This document shows, in pieces, positions 15,683 through 25,508 of a stretch of DNA of 64,000 nt; positions within the stretch are counted from its first letter, which is position 1, and each line of letters opens with the position of its first letter. Below the pieces are notes generated by a model. That model was not told where the DNA came from and did no database searches. It worked only from the letters and a program-made list of their open reading frames with translations. The stretch comes from Lentibacter algarum (GTDB lineage Bacteria; Pseudomonadota; Alphaproteobacteria; Rhodobacterales; Rhodobacteraceae). Made by a program: the position numbers and the translations under genes. The stretch is from the NCBI RefSeq assembly GCF_040580765.1, contig NZ_CP158687.1, positions 2,232,001-2,296,000 of the forward strand, in the 5' to 3' direction.

Positions 15683-16572
15683 GTGGTGTCCCCCAGGATT
15701 GGCCCGTCATAATAGGGCAGCCGCTCAACGCTTGGCGTCCAGATGCCGTCCTTCTGCAAATGGTCCATATGATCGGCAATTTCGTCAAGGGTGGCAAACC
15801 AGACGTCTTTGGTTTCCTGTGTTTTGGCAATCCATGCTTCGACCTGTTTCCAACGGGCCAATCGCCCGGTCAGGAATGGGTGGATGATCAGCATGAAGAA
15901 ACCACCGGCGTCGTACTGCGCCTCGAACTCCTCCCAGAACCCGGCCAAGCCCTGAGACGGCCCGCGCACCGGCATCATGTACCCAATCTCGTCGTAATGT
16001 GCGAAAGGTGGCCAATCGTCGGTCCCCCAATGTACGGGCATTTCGTAGAGAGACCCGCCCTCGGTATCCAAACGATAGGGGATGTCGTCAGCCATCATTG
16101 AACTGTCATAGCGAATTCCGTGCTCGATCATCAGATCGACGACTTCGTGAGTGATATTGTAGACCGGTGCACGGTAGCCACGAGGCTTTTGCCCGCAAAT
16201 GCGCAAATGCGCATCGAGCGTGCGCTCGAACCACTCGCGCTGCTCTCCTCGTGTCTTGATAGGATCCTCGTGCAAGTAGCCGTGATGCCCGATCTCATGG
16301 CCATCTTTCAGGATCGCCTCGGCCACATCCGGGTAGGTTTCAAGGCACCAGCCAGGGATGAAGAACGATTGTTTCAGCCCCAAACGACGATAGGTGTCGA
16401 GGATGCGGGGCAGTGCAACCAAAGGACCATAGCGGCCCATCGAGATGGGATAGAGCCGGTCATGGCTGTCCTCAGGCTTAGCGATATGGATCAGGCTGTC
16501 CGCATCCATGTCAAAGGTGATTGCCACGGCACATTTGGCGCCATTTGGCCAAGGAATGGGGTTTCGAAGCAC
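15679..16572 (-). CDS. polysaccharide deacetylase (NodB/PuuE-like) family hydrolase
   Basis: The product has 297 residues. The NodB motifs are seen as ITFDMDADS (metal-binding Asp pair), EIGHHGYLHEDP (His ligands) and YRAPVYN. No signal peptide is present, so it acts in the cytoplasm. Cytoplasmic members of this type include PuuE allantoinases and other cyclic-amide hydrolases; this fits the gene's place between a Pot-type importer and a cytosine deaminase better than cell-wall work. The exact substrate is not determined. Confidence 0.82.
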   Translation of the reverse strand: MLRNPIPWPNGAKCAVAITFDMDADSLIHIAKPEDSHDRLYPISMGRYGPLVALPRILDTYRRLGLKQSFFIPGWCLETYPDVAEAILKDGHEIGHHGYLHEDPIKTRGEQREWFERTLDAHLRICGQKPRGYRAPVYNITHEVVDLMIEHGIRYDSSMMADDIPYRLDTEGGSLYEMPVHWGTDDWPPFAHYDEIGYMMPVRGPSQGLAGFWEEFEAQYDAGGFFMLIIHPFLTGRLARWKQVEAWIAKTQETKDVWFATLDEIADHMDHLQKDGIWTPSVERLPYYDGPILGDTT

Positions 16573-16577
16573 CTCGG

Positions 16578-17663
16578 TCAGCTTTCGTTCAACACATGGG
16601 CGCTTTGGGTGTCCCAGGACAGCCAGATCTCATCGCCCGAATGCAGATCGAACTTGGACAATTCGCGTTCCTGCATCTGGACCTTGAACTCGTGGCCCTG
16701 CGCGTCTTCCAGAAACAGGGTGACCATGGAGCCGACAAATTCCTCAGAGATCAGCTTGCAATAGGCCTTGTTCCCACCGTCGGGTTCCTCGGTTGCGATG
16801 TGCACCAGATCGGCGGAGATCACGAAGCTGGCGTTGTGGTCTTCGACCAAATTCACCTCGTTCGTGGGCACGGTGAATTCACCAGAAGGTGTCGTGATCC
16901 GGGCCGTGCCGCCGTCAACAGATTTGACTTTGCCCGCCAGAATATTGTTGCGACCCACAAACTCGGCGACAAACTGGTTCGCAGGCGCACGATAGATTTC
17001 CTTGGGTGTGCCGATTTGGCCGATCTCGCCCTTGCCCATAATGATGACGCGGTCTGCCATGGCAAAGGCTTCGGATTGCGAGTGGGTCACATAGACGAAT
17101 GTAATCCCCAACTCGCGCTGAAGGTCAGTGAGCACAGCCTGCATGCGGATGACCAAATGCGCATCCAGAGCTGACAGCGGTTCGTCCAGAAGCAGGATTT
17201 GTGGCTCCATCACCAGTGAACGGGCCAATGCGACGCGCTGCTTTTGACCACCTGACAAGGTCGAAATATGGCGGTTCTCAAATTCGAGAATTCCCATCTT
17301 GTCGAGCCATTTGAACGCACGCTCTTTGCGTTCCGCCTTGTCAACGCCGCGCATCTTGAGCCCAAATTCGACGTTCTCACGTGCCGTCAGAAAGGGAAAC
17401 AGCGCGAGCGATTGCCACACCAGCGGTGTGTCGCGCTCATGCGGGGCGACATCATTCATTACCTGACCGTTCAGACGAATTTCGCCAATGCTCGGCGCCT
17501 CAAGGCCCGCGAGCATGCGCAAGGTTGTGGTTTTGCCGCAGCCAGACGGCCCCATGATCGCGAGGAACTCGCCCTCGCGGATTTCGAAATCCAGTTCCTT
17601 CACAGCAACAAAATTGCCGAAGTGCTTTTGTACTTTGTCAAATACAACCAGAGGTTTGGTCAT
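16578..17663 (-). CDS. Pot-type ABC transporter ATP-binding protein
   Basis: The 361-residue PotA/FbpC-like ATPase has Walker A GPSGCGKTTT (39-48), signature LSGGQKQRVALARS, Walker B ILLLDEPLSALD, H-loop VTHSQSEA, and a C-terminal regulatory OB-type (TOBE) domain of ~120 residues. The Q-loop has Gln in the form LVWQSLALFPFL. Its start overlaps the upstream permease gene by 4 bp. It energises import by the permeases at 17660-19320. Confidence 0.93.
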   Translation of the reverse strand: MTKPLVVFDKVQKHFGNFVAVKELDFEIREGEFLAIMGPSGCGKTTTLRMLAGLEAPSIGEIRLNGQVMNDVAPHERDTPLVWQSLALFPFLTARENVEFGLKMRGVDKAERKERAFKWLDKMGILEFENRHISTLSGGQKQRVALARSLVMEPQILLLDEPLSALDAHLVIRMQAVLTDLQRELGITFVYVTHSQSEAFAMADRVIIMGKGEIGQIGTPKEIYRAPANQFVAEFVGRNNILAGKVKSVDGGTARITTPSGEFTVPTNEVNLVEDHNASFVISADLVHIATEEPDGGNKAYCKLISEEFVGSMVTLFLEDAQGHEFKVQMQERELSKFDLHSGDEIWLSWDTQSAHVLNES

Positions 17664-18460
17664 GATTGGATGCCCTTTATTTGCCGGCTGGCGAAGAAGA
17701 GCTGCGCCAACACAACCAGCGTCATTGAGGTGAGGAACACGAAAGTGCCGATCGCGTTGACCTGCGGATCAATGTTGCCCTGCACGATTTCGAGAACGAC
17801 CACGGGCAGCGTGCTGTTCAGGCCGGAGACGAACCACGAAACAGCAAACTCGTCGAACGATACGGCGGCGGTCAGGAAAAGGCTGGAAAATATCGCAGGC
17901 TTGCAGAAAGGAATGATCACATGACGCATGGTCTGCCATTCCGATCCACCCAGGTTCCAGGCTGCAGATTCCAGATCAGGGTCCATCTGGTTCAAGCGCA
18001 AACGGATGACGGCCATCGCAAAGGGCGCGGTCAGCACGCTATGCGCGATAATGATTGAGTAAAGCTGACCCGACATCCCGATCTTGGACAGCCACGCGAG
18101 CATTGCCAGCGCCATGATGATCAGCGGGATCGTTGGCGGCAGCAGGATCAGCGCAAGGTAGGGCCCCTTGAAGCGGAAGTTGTAGCGGAAATCGGAGTAG
18201 GCTGTGCAGAACCCGAGGAACGTCGCGATCACCGCGGTCGAACAGGACACGATCAGGCTGTTCCGCGCGGCTTTCCAGATGTCGGGATCGGCCAGCACCT
18301 TTGCATACCACTCGGTCGAGAACTCTCCGAGAGGGATCGTCGGGAAGCGTTGCGAGTTGAAGGAAAAGATCATGCTAAAAATGATCGGCGCAAAGACGAA
18401 GGCGAAGATCAGAACAACATAGATGCCAAGGATGAAGTTGAGGGACCGGCTCTGTTTCAT
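17660..18460 (-). CDS. Pot-type ABC transporter permease (PotC-like)
   Basis: The start at 18460 (MKQSRSLNF) is used because the extra upstream 34 codons are read from inside the previous gene in another frame. The 266-residue protein has six predicted membrane segments and the EAA loop LESAAWNLGGSEWQTMRHVIIPF that contacts the ATPase. It overlaps both neighbours by 4 bp. Confidence 0.93.
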   Translation of the reverse strand: MKQSRSLNFILGIYVVLIFAFVFAPIIFSMIFSFNSQRFPTIPLGEFSTEWYAKVLADPDIWKAARNSLIVSCSTAVIATFLGFCTAYSDFRYNFRFKGPYLALILLPPTIPLIIMALAMLAWLSKIGMSGQLYSIIIAHSVLTAPFAMAVIRLRLNQMDPDLESAAWNLGGSEWQTMRHVIIPFCKPAIFSSLFLTAAVSFDEFAVSWFVSGLNSTLPVVVLEIVQGNIDPQVNAIGTFVFLTSMTLVVLAQLFFASRQIKGIQS

Positions 18461-19320
18461 TTCGCGCCTTTCCCCTTGCGGTAGGCCAAGGCGATGCCGG
18501 TGAAGGCGATGGCAAAGAGCGTGACCATCATCATGATCGCGACCACGGCGGCGCGGGGCCATTGCTGGCCGGATTTGGTGGTATCAAGGATCAAGATCGG
18601 CAGGGTCGGCTCCTGCGATCCGCCCAGATAGAAGGGGGCGACAAAGTCACCAAAGGACAGAATAAAGCAGAAGATCGCGGCGATAATCAGCCCGGTCTTG
18701 GACAGCGGAATGATCACTTGCCAGATCGTGCGCAGGGGCGAACAGCCCAGATTGCGCGCGGCCTCAATCAGGTTCTTGTCGATGTTCGCCATCGTGACGG
18801 TTTGCAGGATGACGACCAGAGGCAGCGTCAGGGTCATATAGCCCACCAGCGTGCCGAAGTTCGTGTTCAGCATCGTGTAGGGGCCCAGGCCGACATAACC
18901 CAGCATGGCATTGACCACGCCGCTTTCGGACAGGATCACGAACCATGAAAAGGTGCGTACCAGATAGCTGGTGAAAAACGGAATGATCAGCAGGAAAATC
19001 GCCCAGCGTCGGGTGCTTTCAGAAGCGCGGAAGGCCAGTGCAAAGGCAGCGGGAAAGGCGATGCACATCGCGCAGACAGTGGACAGCGTTGCGATGCCTA
19101 TCGTGTACCAATAGCTGTCCCAGAAGAAGCCTCGCGTCAGCATCCGTGACCAGTTCACGAACTCGAACGCTTCGGTCATGCGGTAGTTCTTTACCAGGAA
19201 GAACGACATCGCGACCATGAACAGGACCGGCCCGACAAAGAAGATCAGCTGCCAGAAGATGATCGGCAGCCGCCAGGTCAGCGCATAAAGGTTTGGGCGT
19301 TGTTCAGGATTGGATGACAT
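18457..19320 (-). CDS. Pot-type ABC transporter permease (PotB-like)
   Basis: The start at 19320 (MSSNPEQRPN) was preferred over the ORF start at 19356. The 287-residue integral membrane protein has an EAA loop LIEAARNLGCSPLRTIWQVIIPL. It pairs with the PotC-like gene to form the channel. It lies 71 bp downstream of the substrate-binding protein gene. Confidence 0.92.
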   Translation of the reverse strand: MSSNPEQRPNLYALTWRLPIIFWQLIFFVGPVLFMVAMSFFLVKNYRMTEAFEFVNWSRMLTRGFFWDSYWYTIGIATLSTVCAMCIAFPAAFALAFRASESTRRWAIFLLIIPFFTSYLVRTFSWFVILSESGVVNAMLGYVGLGPYTMLNTNFGTLVGYMTLTLPLVVILQTVTMANIDKNLIEAARNLGCSPLRTIWQVIIPLSKTGLIIAAIFCFILSFGDFVAPFYLGGSQEPTLPILILDTTKSGQQWPRAAVVAIMMMVTLFAIAFTGIALAYRKGKGAK

Positions 19321-19391
19321 GGGACTTTCGCGTGTCTGGGAAAATGGGGCGGCCACAGGGCCGCCCGCTTTGGTGTCTTTAGGCCGTCAGA

Positions 19392-20531
19392 TCAGGCGCT
19401 CTTGTACTCGGACCAGAAGTCGTTCCAGTCCTCCAGCGTCTGCTGCTGGGGGATGTCGCGGTAGTGAATCCGGCCTTCCTTGATCAGCGTGATCGGATCC
19501 TGCGAATCACCATCAATCTGATGCGAACGCTTGGCTTCCGCCATATCTGCCTCGACCAGGGCCGCGCGGCCCGCTTTGGTGACGCAGAAACCAGGGTAGG
19601 CTGCCATCTGAGCAGACTTCACCTGACCAGCAGGAGACATCATGTACTGGATGAACTTCTTGGCTTCATCCGCTTTTTCGCTGCCCTTGCCGATGGAATA
19701 GCTTTCGGTGAACTGGATGCCGCCCTCCTTCGGGATCACGGAGGCCACGGGCGCGCCGTCTTTTTCCAGAACGCCGGTGATCCAGTCGCCGATGCCGCAC
19801 ATCGCCTGCATCTCACCGTTCTTGAGGCCGTTGAACGTGCCGCCATAGTCAAAGAAGCCGCCAACCTGTTTGCGCAGGCTCATCGTGGTTTCTTGCACCT
19901 TCGCCCATTGGTCGTCGTTCAGGTCCCAAAGGCCTGCGCCGTTGCCGTCATAAAGGCTCATCATGCCCAGCGTGGGCAGATGCCAGTCGAAATGGCCCAC
20001 TTTGCCTTCAAGTTCTGGCTTCCAGAAGCAGGCATAGCTTTGGGCTTCTTCCTCGGTCACGGAATTCTTGTTGTAGGACACGCCCAGATGGCCACCGCGC
20101 AGGATCATGGAGTACATCTTGCCGTCTGCCCAGTGGCCGGGGAACTGCGAGAAGTCTTCATGCAGCATGTCATCCAGCGGATAATCTGCCGCGTTCATTT
20201 CTTCGATGTAGCCAGCTGCGTTCAATTGCTGCACAAATTCAGCGTCCGACAGGATCAGATCGTAGGTACCAGGAGGCGATTGCGCGATCAGTGCCAGCAT
20301 GTTGTCGCCACCAGCGTAGTACTTTGGCACGAACTTCACATTGTTGGCTTCTTCGTATTCGGCAACAACGTCTGGCTCACCATGACCGTACCAGGCGAGC
20401 ATGTTGATCTCAGTCGTCGCAGCCCAAGCGCGGCTGACAAAAGGTGTTGTCAAAACGGCTGCACCGCCGGCTTTCAGAAGCTGGCGGCGGTTCAAGCCAA
20501 ATAGTGATGAAGTTACGGTCGGTCTGTACAT
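19392..20531 (-). CDS. Pot-type ABC transporter substrate-binding protein, Tat-exported
   Basis: The start at 20531 follows GGGAGAC. The 379-residue protein begins with a twin-arginine signal (LNRRQLLKAGGAAVLTTPFVSRAWA). The mature part has the PotD/F-type INMLAWYGHGEPDVVAEYEEANNVKF opening. The ligand is unknown; co-transcription with deaminase and deacetylase genes and the neighbouring PRPP and phosphoribosyltransferase genes suggests a nucleobase-like or cyclic-amide ligand (inference). It is the first gene of the operon 20531-15239. Confidence 0.92.
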   Translation of the reverse strand: MYRPTVTSSLFGLNRRQLLKAGGAAVLTTPFVSRAWAATTEINMLAWYGHGEPDVVAEYEEANNVKFVPKYYAGGDNMLALIAQSPPGTYDLILSDAEFVQQLNAAGYIEEMNAADYPLDDMLHEDFSQFPGHWADGKMYSMILRGGHLGVSYNKNSVTEEEAQSYACFWKPELEGKVGHFDWHLPTLGMMSLYDGNGAGLWDLNDDQWAKVQETTMSLRKQVGGFFDYGGTFNGLKNGEMQAMCGIGDWITGVLEKDGAPVASVIPKEGGIQFTESYSIGKGSEKADEAKKFIQYMMSPAGQVKSAQMAAYPGFCVTKAGRAALVEADMAEAKRSHQIDGDSQDPITLIKEGRIHYRDIPQQQTLEDWNDFWSEYKSA

Positions 20532-20584
20532 TTGTGTCTCCCATTTGGTCGCTCTTTCCCAGCAAAAGAGCATTTGATTTTTCG

Positions 20585-20602
20585 CTGAACCATAGTGTTC
20601 AG
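20585..20602. promoter_or_regulatory. short dyad upstream of the importer operon
   Basis: CTGAAC and GTTCAG flank CATAGT, ~55-70 bp upstream of the substrate-binding protein start and just after the LysR gene. The size and place suit an operator. No experimental or comparative support is available. Confidence 0.35.
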
Positions 20603-20678
20603 TCCGATTTTTTTTAAATGGTATGGTAAAACAGGACTTTTGGGAAATTTATCGTTGATATGCTCATATAATGAGCGG

Positions 20679-21563
20679 TTATGCATCAACGGCACTCGAA
20701 GAACGCTGCTCCAAGGTGTTGATCATGGCATCCATGGCAGCGTATCCGCCTGCGCCCAACTGAGCCTGTCGTGCGAAAAGCCCGATGTGCAAAGGGGCGA
20801 GAACCGGCAGGCCGTCTTGTTCAGAGAACGTGCGCATACCGCTTTGGACCGTCGGAGCGGTGAGGCAAGAAAGGCCAAGGCCATCCTGGACCGCACGTTG
20901 AACGCCGCCAATGCCGGGGCTGGAGTAGGCTATGCGCCAACTCTTTCCTGCCAACTTCAAAGCAGTGGCCATGCGATCGCGGTAAACACAGCCATAGGGA
21001 TGAGCGACGAGAGGGATATCGGTGTTTTCCGGGATTTCGAATGCGTTGGCACCAACCCATGTTGGTTGTTCCTTCCAGTTGCGGAACAAAAACTGTTGGT
21101 CGTCACCGTCAAACAGCGCCACGGCGATGTCGATTTCGTTGCTGCGCATTGCCATCAGCAGATGCTTTGAAAGGTCACATCGAATTTCGATCTGTGTATC
21201 CGGGAATTGTCGGACGACATCTGTCAGGCAGGCTTGCAGGGTGTTTACTGCATAGTCCACAGGCAACCCGACCCGCAATCTTGCAGCAGGATCACGTTGC
21301 TCAAATTCTGCCATCGCCAGATCGTTCAGGCGGAGGATCTGACGCGCATGTATTGCCAGGGCCTCACCCCGTTCCGTCAGCGAGATCTCTTTGCCTTTCC
21401 GCGCAATAAGCGGATAGCCAACAGCTTCTTCCAAGCGCTTCACTTGAAGGCTGATCGCCGGTTGTGTCCGGCCGAGTATCTCGGCCGCGCGCGTGAAGCT
21501 TGCCACTTCAATCACGGTGATGAAGGCTCTCAGGAGCTCTGTTGAAAGGTTGACCGCGCCCAT
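20679..21563 (-). CDS. LysR-family transcriptional regulator
   Basis: The 294-residue protein has the N-terminal winged HTH (LLRAFITVIEVASFTRAAEILGRTQPAISLQVKRLEEAVG) and a substrate-binding-like effector domain. It is encoded on the same strand directly upstream of the importer operon and 73 bp downstream of prs, so it most likely controls the importer and catabolic genes. Confidence 0.9.
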   Translation of the reverse strand: MGAVNLSTELLRAFITVIEVASFTRAAEILGRTQPAISLQVKRLEEAVGYPLIARKGKEISLTERGEALAIHARQILRLNDLAMAEFEQRDPAARLRVGLPVDYAVNTLQACLTDVVRQFPDTQIEIRCDLSKHLLMAMRSNEIDIAVALFDGDDQQFLFRNWKEQPTWVGANAFEIPENTDIPLVAHPYGCVYRDRMATALKLAGKSWRIAYSSPGIGGVQRAVQDGLGLSCLTAPTVQSGMRTFSEQDGLPVLAPLHIGLFARQAQLGAGGYAAMDAMINTLEQRSSSAVDA

Positions 21564-21636
21564 ACAAAAACATTAGTGCTAAAAATTAGGCGCGGGCAAC
21601 GATAAATTTGCTTTATGTAATCCGCTTGGTCACCCT

Positions 21637-22569
21637 CTATTCGAACAACACGCTGACAGACTCTCCATTGGCGATACGCGTGATGGCCTTGGCGAACATC
21701 GGCGAAATTGAAATCTCGCGGATTTTCGATGATGCAGTGACCGCGTCGGTTGCGCCAATTGTGTCGGTGATAACCAAGGACGATAGATCAGAAGCGTTGA
21801 TCCTGTCGACTGCTTTGCCGGATAAAACACCATGGGTGATATAGGCAGAAACCTCTGCGGCTCCGCTTTCCAAAAGGGCCGTTGCAGCACTACAAAGTGT
21901 ACCGCCAGAGTCGATGATGTCGTCGACCAACATACATGACTTGCCTGAAACGTCCCCGATGATGTTCATCACCTCAGACGAGCCGGGCTTGTCGCGGCGC
22001 TTGTCCACGATTGCCAGGCCAGTCGAGAGACGTTTCGCCAAGGCGCGGGCGCGCACTACGCCCCCCACGTCTGGTGAGACGACCATCACATTGTCTCGGT
22101 CCTTCTGCTTTTCGATATCCCGGACGATTTCCGGCACCGCATAAAGATTGTCCGTAGGGATGTCGAAAAATCCCTGAATTTGCCCTGCGTGCAGATCCAT
22201 TGTCAGAACCCGATGTGCACCCGCCTGAGTTATCATATTCGCAACCAGCTTCGCTGTGATCGGCGTTCTGGGTGCTGATTTGCGATCCTGTCGTGCGTAG
22301 CCAAAATAAGGGATCACAGCGGTGATGCGCCCGGCGGAGGATCGGCGCAGCGCGTCGATAAGCACCAGCAGTTCCATCAGGTTGTCGTTGGCGGGATAGG
22401 AGGTGGATTGAATGACATAGACATCATCTCCCCGCACGTTTTCCTGTATTTCAACAAAGACTTCTTCATCAGCAAACCGGCGCACATTGCACTCTGCCAG
22501 AGGGACACGCATATGCGCGGCAATCGCTTCGGCAAGCGGACGGTTACTATTTCCACAGATCAATTTCAT
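21637..22569 (-). CDS. prs: ribose-phosphate pyrophosphokinase (PRPP synthetase)
   Basis: The start at 22569 ([16 protein letters not shown]) matches the family; the longer ORF runs through the upstream gene in another frame. The 310-residue protein has the ATP/Mg loop [26 protein letters not shown], the flexible DKRR loop (189-192) and the PRPP motif [13 protein letters not shown] (213-225). It makes PRPP from ribose 5-phosphate and ATP. Location beside a phosphoribosyltransferase gene suggests a dedicated extra copy for base salvage; whether a housekeeping copy exists elsewhere cannot be seen. Confidence 0.93.
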   Translation of the reverse strand: MKLICGNSNRPLAEAIAAHMRVPLAECNVRRFADEEVFVEIQENVRGDDVYVIQSTSYPANDNLMELLVLIDALRRSSAGRITAVIPYFGYARQDRKSAPRTPITAKLVANMITQAGAHRVLTMDLHAGQIQGFFDIPTDNLYAVPEIVRDIEKQKDRDNVMVVSPDVGGVVRARALAKRLSTGLAIVDKRRDKPGSSEVMNIIGDVSGKSCMLVDDIIDSGGTLCSAATALLESGAAEVSAYITHGVLSGKAVDRINASDLSSLVITDTIGATDAVTASSKIREISISPMFAKAITRIANGESVSVLFE

Positions 22570-22621
22570 CTGTCGAGCCCCTCGTGAGTGAGTGTGTGAT
22601 GATGTGCGCCAGAGAAGTCCC

Positions 22622-23242
22622 CTAAATTGGGAACGCCATCTCGGGTTTGTAAGTCTTGAAGCTTTCAAGATATTGCGCGTTTGCCTGACGCTGCCATTCG
22701 GTGCCGGGCTGGATCGCGGTGACGACCTTGTATTTTTCCCGGTAGGACTTTGTGTTGTCATTCTCTTCCATGACAATCGCCACCATGCCTGCAACCGTGC
22801 CCTTTTGCTGCTCAACCAGCTGGACAGCACCATGCATCGTGCCGCCCGTTTCGACCCACTGATCCACCAACAACACCCGCGTTCCCGGTGCAAAGGCCGG
22901 CAGGCGCATTTCCATCGACTGGGTTTGACCCGAGTAGTTGGTCATAGACGCGCTGTCTGTGTCCACGCAGAGCTTTCCGGGTTTGCGAATGGGCAGAAAT
23001 CCTTTTCCGATACGGGCCGCAATGCCCGCCGCTAAGACGAAGCCCATCGCATCGAGGCCAGCGATGACGTCAATCTCATCGGCATCTAGATCGGCAACAA
23101 GGTCGTCAAGCAAATCATGATACGCTTTGCCATTGATGTAGATCGAAGTCGGATCGAGCCATGCAAACTTGTCGCCTTTGGTGTTCGGTGCCATCAGCGA
23201 AAAGTACCAACGATCGTATCTGGGTCCTTTGTCTTGAGCCAT
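22622..23242 (-). CDS. purine-type phosphoribosyltransferase (Apt-like)
   Basis: The 206-residue protein has a type I PRPP-binding motif, [14 protein letters not shown] (123-136), in which the usual second acidic residue is replaced by Gln, and an aromatic-rich N-terminal hood region. It would join a nucleobase to PRPP in the cytoplasm. It lies between prs and a BtpA gene in one operon. The base is not determined; adenine or a related base is the simplest reading. Confidence 0.8.
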   Translation of the reverse strand: MAQDKGPRYDRWYFSLMAPNTKGDKFAWLDPTSIYINGKAYHDLLDDLVADLDADEIDVIAGLDAMGFVLAAGIAARIGKGFLPIRKPGKLCVDTDSASMTNYSGQTQSMEMRLPAFAPGTRVLLVDQWVETGGTMHGAVQLVEQQKGTVAGMVAIVMEENDNTKSYREKYKVVTAIQPGTEWQRQANAQYLESFKTYKPEMAFPI

Positions 23243-23254
23243 CTTTTCTCTCCC

Positions 23255-23992
23255 TTATGTCTGTGTGAGGTCCATGAGCCGCTTCAGGCGCTCAGGATCG
23301 ATATTGTAGAAATCGCCGTCATGGTTGATGCCGGTCGCGACCATGAAAAGGTCTACCGCATCTGCGTATTGTGCTGCGTTTTCAGGTGTGATGCCGGATG
23401 CAAGGCCAAGCGCAGTGTCGCCGCAATGCTCGCGGAATGTGTCGATCTTGCTCACGTCGGCTGCATGACCGGTCGCCACGCCGGAGGTTACAACGACGTC
23501 CATGTAATTCGTCGCGATGCGCGCGCTTTTGCCATACTGTGCTGGATCGACGTCTCGCTGCTTTTTGAACGCGGTGCCGCCGATATAGAGCCCGGTCCAA
23601 CCGCTGGAGTCGCGGATTGCGTCGATCTCATCTGCTTCGGGCTGATCATGCTCCGCGCGGCGTTCATCCATACGTGCGTCGTCGGCCCAGTAGCCATCGA
23701 CCTTGCACCCATTTTTTTGCAGTTCCCCGAGAATGGGGAAGGCGTATTTGCCGGTCACGGCGAGGAAATTTACGCCAAGCCAGATATCGGGGAACGCCTG
23801 CCGCATCTCCTTGATGATTGGGACCAGCTTCTCCTTCTCGAAGTCATGGTTGATCAGAAAAACGCCCGAGCAACCGCCAGCAACCGCTGTTTTGATGTTT
23901 TGCTCTGCCTGTTCGCTGTCAAGGACATGAATTACAGGAAGGATAACTGGACCAGTTGCGCCAAAATTCTGTTTAAAGTCGTTTCGATCCAT
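23255..23992 (-). CDS. BtpA/SgcQ-family TIM-barrel protein
   Basis: The start at 23992 (MDRNDFKQNFG) was preferred, with TTGAG upstream; an ATG at 24031 is possible. About 245 residues with BtpA features: VILPVIHVLDS, GVFLINHDF, LGVNFLAVTG, YWADDARMDE, VVVTSGVATG and GLASGITPENAAQYADAVDLFMVATGI. The family has TIM-barrel metal-dependent relatives and roles linked to photosystem assembly or sugar metabolism. Here it is 12 bp upstream of a phosphoribosyltransferase gene, so action on a ribosylated base is possible (inference). Confidence 0.82.
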   Translation of the reverse strand: MDRNDFKQNFGATGPVILPVIHVLDSEQAEQNIKTAVAGGCSGVFLINHDFEKEKLVPIIKEMRQAFPDIWLGVNFLAVTGKYAFPILGELQKNGCKVDGYWADDARMDERRAEHDQPEADEIDAIRDSSGWTGLYIGGTAFKKQRDVDPAQYGKSARIATNYMDVVVTSGVATGHAADVSKIDTFREHCGDTALGLASGITPENAAQYADAVDLFMVATGINHDGDFYNIDPERLKRLMDLTQT

Positions 23993-24298
23993 CTCAATTC
24001 TCAATCTCGGTTGTTGCTGGGACGCTACCATTGGCAGTGGGATTTAGAAAATTTATTGTGCTTATTCGTTCATATGATTTGGAAATGAAGAAAGTGAATT
24101 GCTAAGAGACCGCCGGCGGTCCTGCAAACCAAGGAATATCAAACTGGACCACGCAAGGGGGCTGATCGCCAGAACGTCTTAGTGAAGGTGCGCGTTTGGT
24201 TCATTCCAATGTGCTGAGAGTTGTCTATGCTCCTTTGTGCATGGTCCCTCGCCGACGCAATGCAAGTGTCTATACATAATCCATGAAAGCCCCTGCCA

Positions 24299-24982
24299 AT
24301 GGCATCGTTCGACCCCTCTAGTCCTGATGGTACGAACCGCAGTCTTGAGATTGCTATTTCCGCTGACGGTACACCTAAAATGAACCACACCTACACGATC
24401 GACGCGCGATGCGGTGTGGCGGTGCGTGTCCGCGCAGGGCAGCAGCTGGCAGTAATAAACCCCAGCGGCCATCAAGTGTGCGATTTCTGGGTATTTGCAG
24501 CAGATGATGTGGGCGAGTATTCTTCGATGGAGCATTTGCACACCGCGTTAGGCTCGATCTTCCCTAAAGTAGGTGACGGTGTGACCTCCAACCTGCGTCG
24601 CCCATTGATGACAATCATGGAAGACACATCGGTTGGTGTGCACGACACGATCATTGCGTGCTGCGATCATGCCCGGTACCAGCAATTGGGCTGCACGGTA
24701 TATCACGATAATTGTGCTGATAATCTTCGACAGGCGCTGATGGCCATCGGCCTCAAAGCGCCTGCTATTCCCGCCCCTTTCAATCTTTGGATGAACGTAC
24801 CTGTGAAGGCTGACGGAAGCACCAGTTTCGCGCCGCCAGTGTCAAAGCCGGGTGATCAAATGGCCTTTCGCGCCGATATGGACGTCATCGCCGTGATGTC
24901 GGCTTGCCCTCAAGATGTCACGCCGGTCAACGGCGTGGGTGTCGCGCCAGACATTCTGGAGTTCTACGTCACAGGCACCTAA
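24299..24982 (+). CDS. DUF1989 / urea carboxylase-associated family protein
   Basis: The ORF gives 227 residues; an internal ATG at 24380 (MNHTYTIDARCG) matches the usual family start and may be the real one. Family signatures are VRVRAGQQLAVINPSGHQVCDFW, SNLRRPLMTIMEDTS, a CCDHARYQ metal-ligand-like site, and PAPFNLWMNVPV. Characterised DUF1989 proteins form carboxyguanidine deiminase subunits in guanidine breakdown. A guanidino link to the nearby creatinase is attractive but unproven; no guanidine carboxylase is in the window. Confidence 0.85.
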   Translation: MASFDPSSPDGTNRSLEIAISADGTPKMNHTYTIDARCGVAVRVRAGQQLAVINPSGHQVCDFWVFAADDVGEYSSMEHLHTALGSIFPKVGDGVTSNLRRPLMTIMEDTSVGVHDTIIACCDHARYQQLGCTVYHDNCADNLRQALMAIGLKAPAIPAPFNLWMNVPVKADGSTSFAPPVSKPGDQMAFRADMDVIAVMSACPQDVTPVNGVGVAPDILEFYVTGT

Positions 24983-25508
24983 CGCATCCGACCAATTCAA
25001 AAGGAGTTGATTAATGCCGTCGCTGAAGTTGCGCTGTCATTGTGTCAAGAGCTTACGGCGATAGATCTCAGCTCCGATGGCGCTTGCATAGCTGGAAAAG
25101 GCGACGCTTAGAGGTTGCTCGCGCAAGGTTCAGCACTTGGAACGATGGGCTCACCTCGGTCATGCAGCAGTGTAGCAGACTCCTGGCGCTTGACGCATTC
25201 TGAATGTCCGCTCTGGCGGCTTGGGCCGCAACGCAGCGATGGCTGTGCTGCAAGAGCGAATGAATGCTGCGCCAGCAACATGGCTAAACATCAATGTCGG
25301 CAAAGTCCGCTTAGCGATCATTGGTGCGGAACGCGGCGAATGGCTGGTTTGAGCGCACTTCGCCGATTTTCTGTGTCGCAGCGAATGCCCGGTTAAGGGA
25401 ACCGACAAACGGACTTAACAATGGCCACGCTAAGGTCGCAGATAGATTTCGGCCAGACCCAAGATCGTTCTTGTAGAAAGTGTTGAGGACCTCGCGATCT
25501 TGTATGCT
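24983..25508. other. non-coding stretch, degenerate
   Basis: No gene is supported here. Short frames on both strands lack ribosome-binding sites and family features. Sequence such as GGTTAAGGGAACCGACAAACGG near 25390 looks like the dispersed intergenic debris seen elsewhere in this window. Confidence 0.4.

Noticed and set aside
19464..20504. 346-codon open frame on the plus strand
   Set aside because: It lies antisense to the substrate-binding protein gene, has no family features, and the opposite strand shows a Tat signal and a clear binding-protein fold.
25068..25408. Short frames on both strands in the 24983-25508 gap
   Set aside because: No start signals or family features; the sequence looks degenerate.
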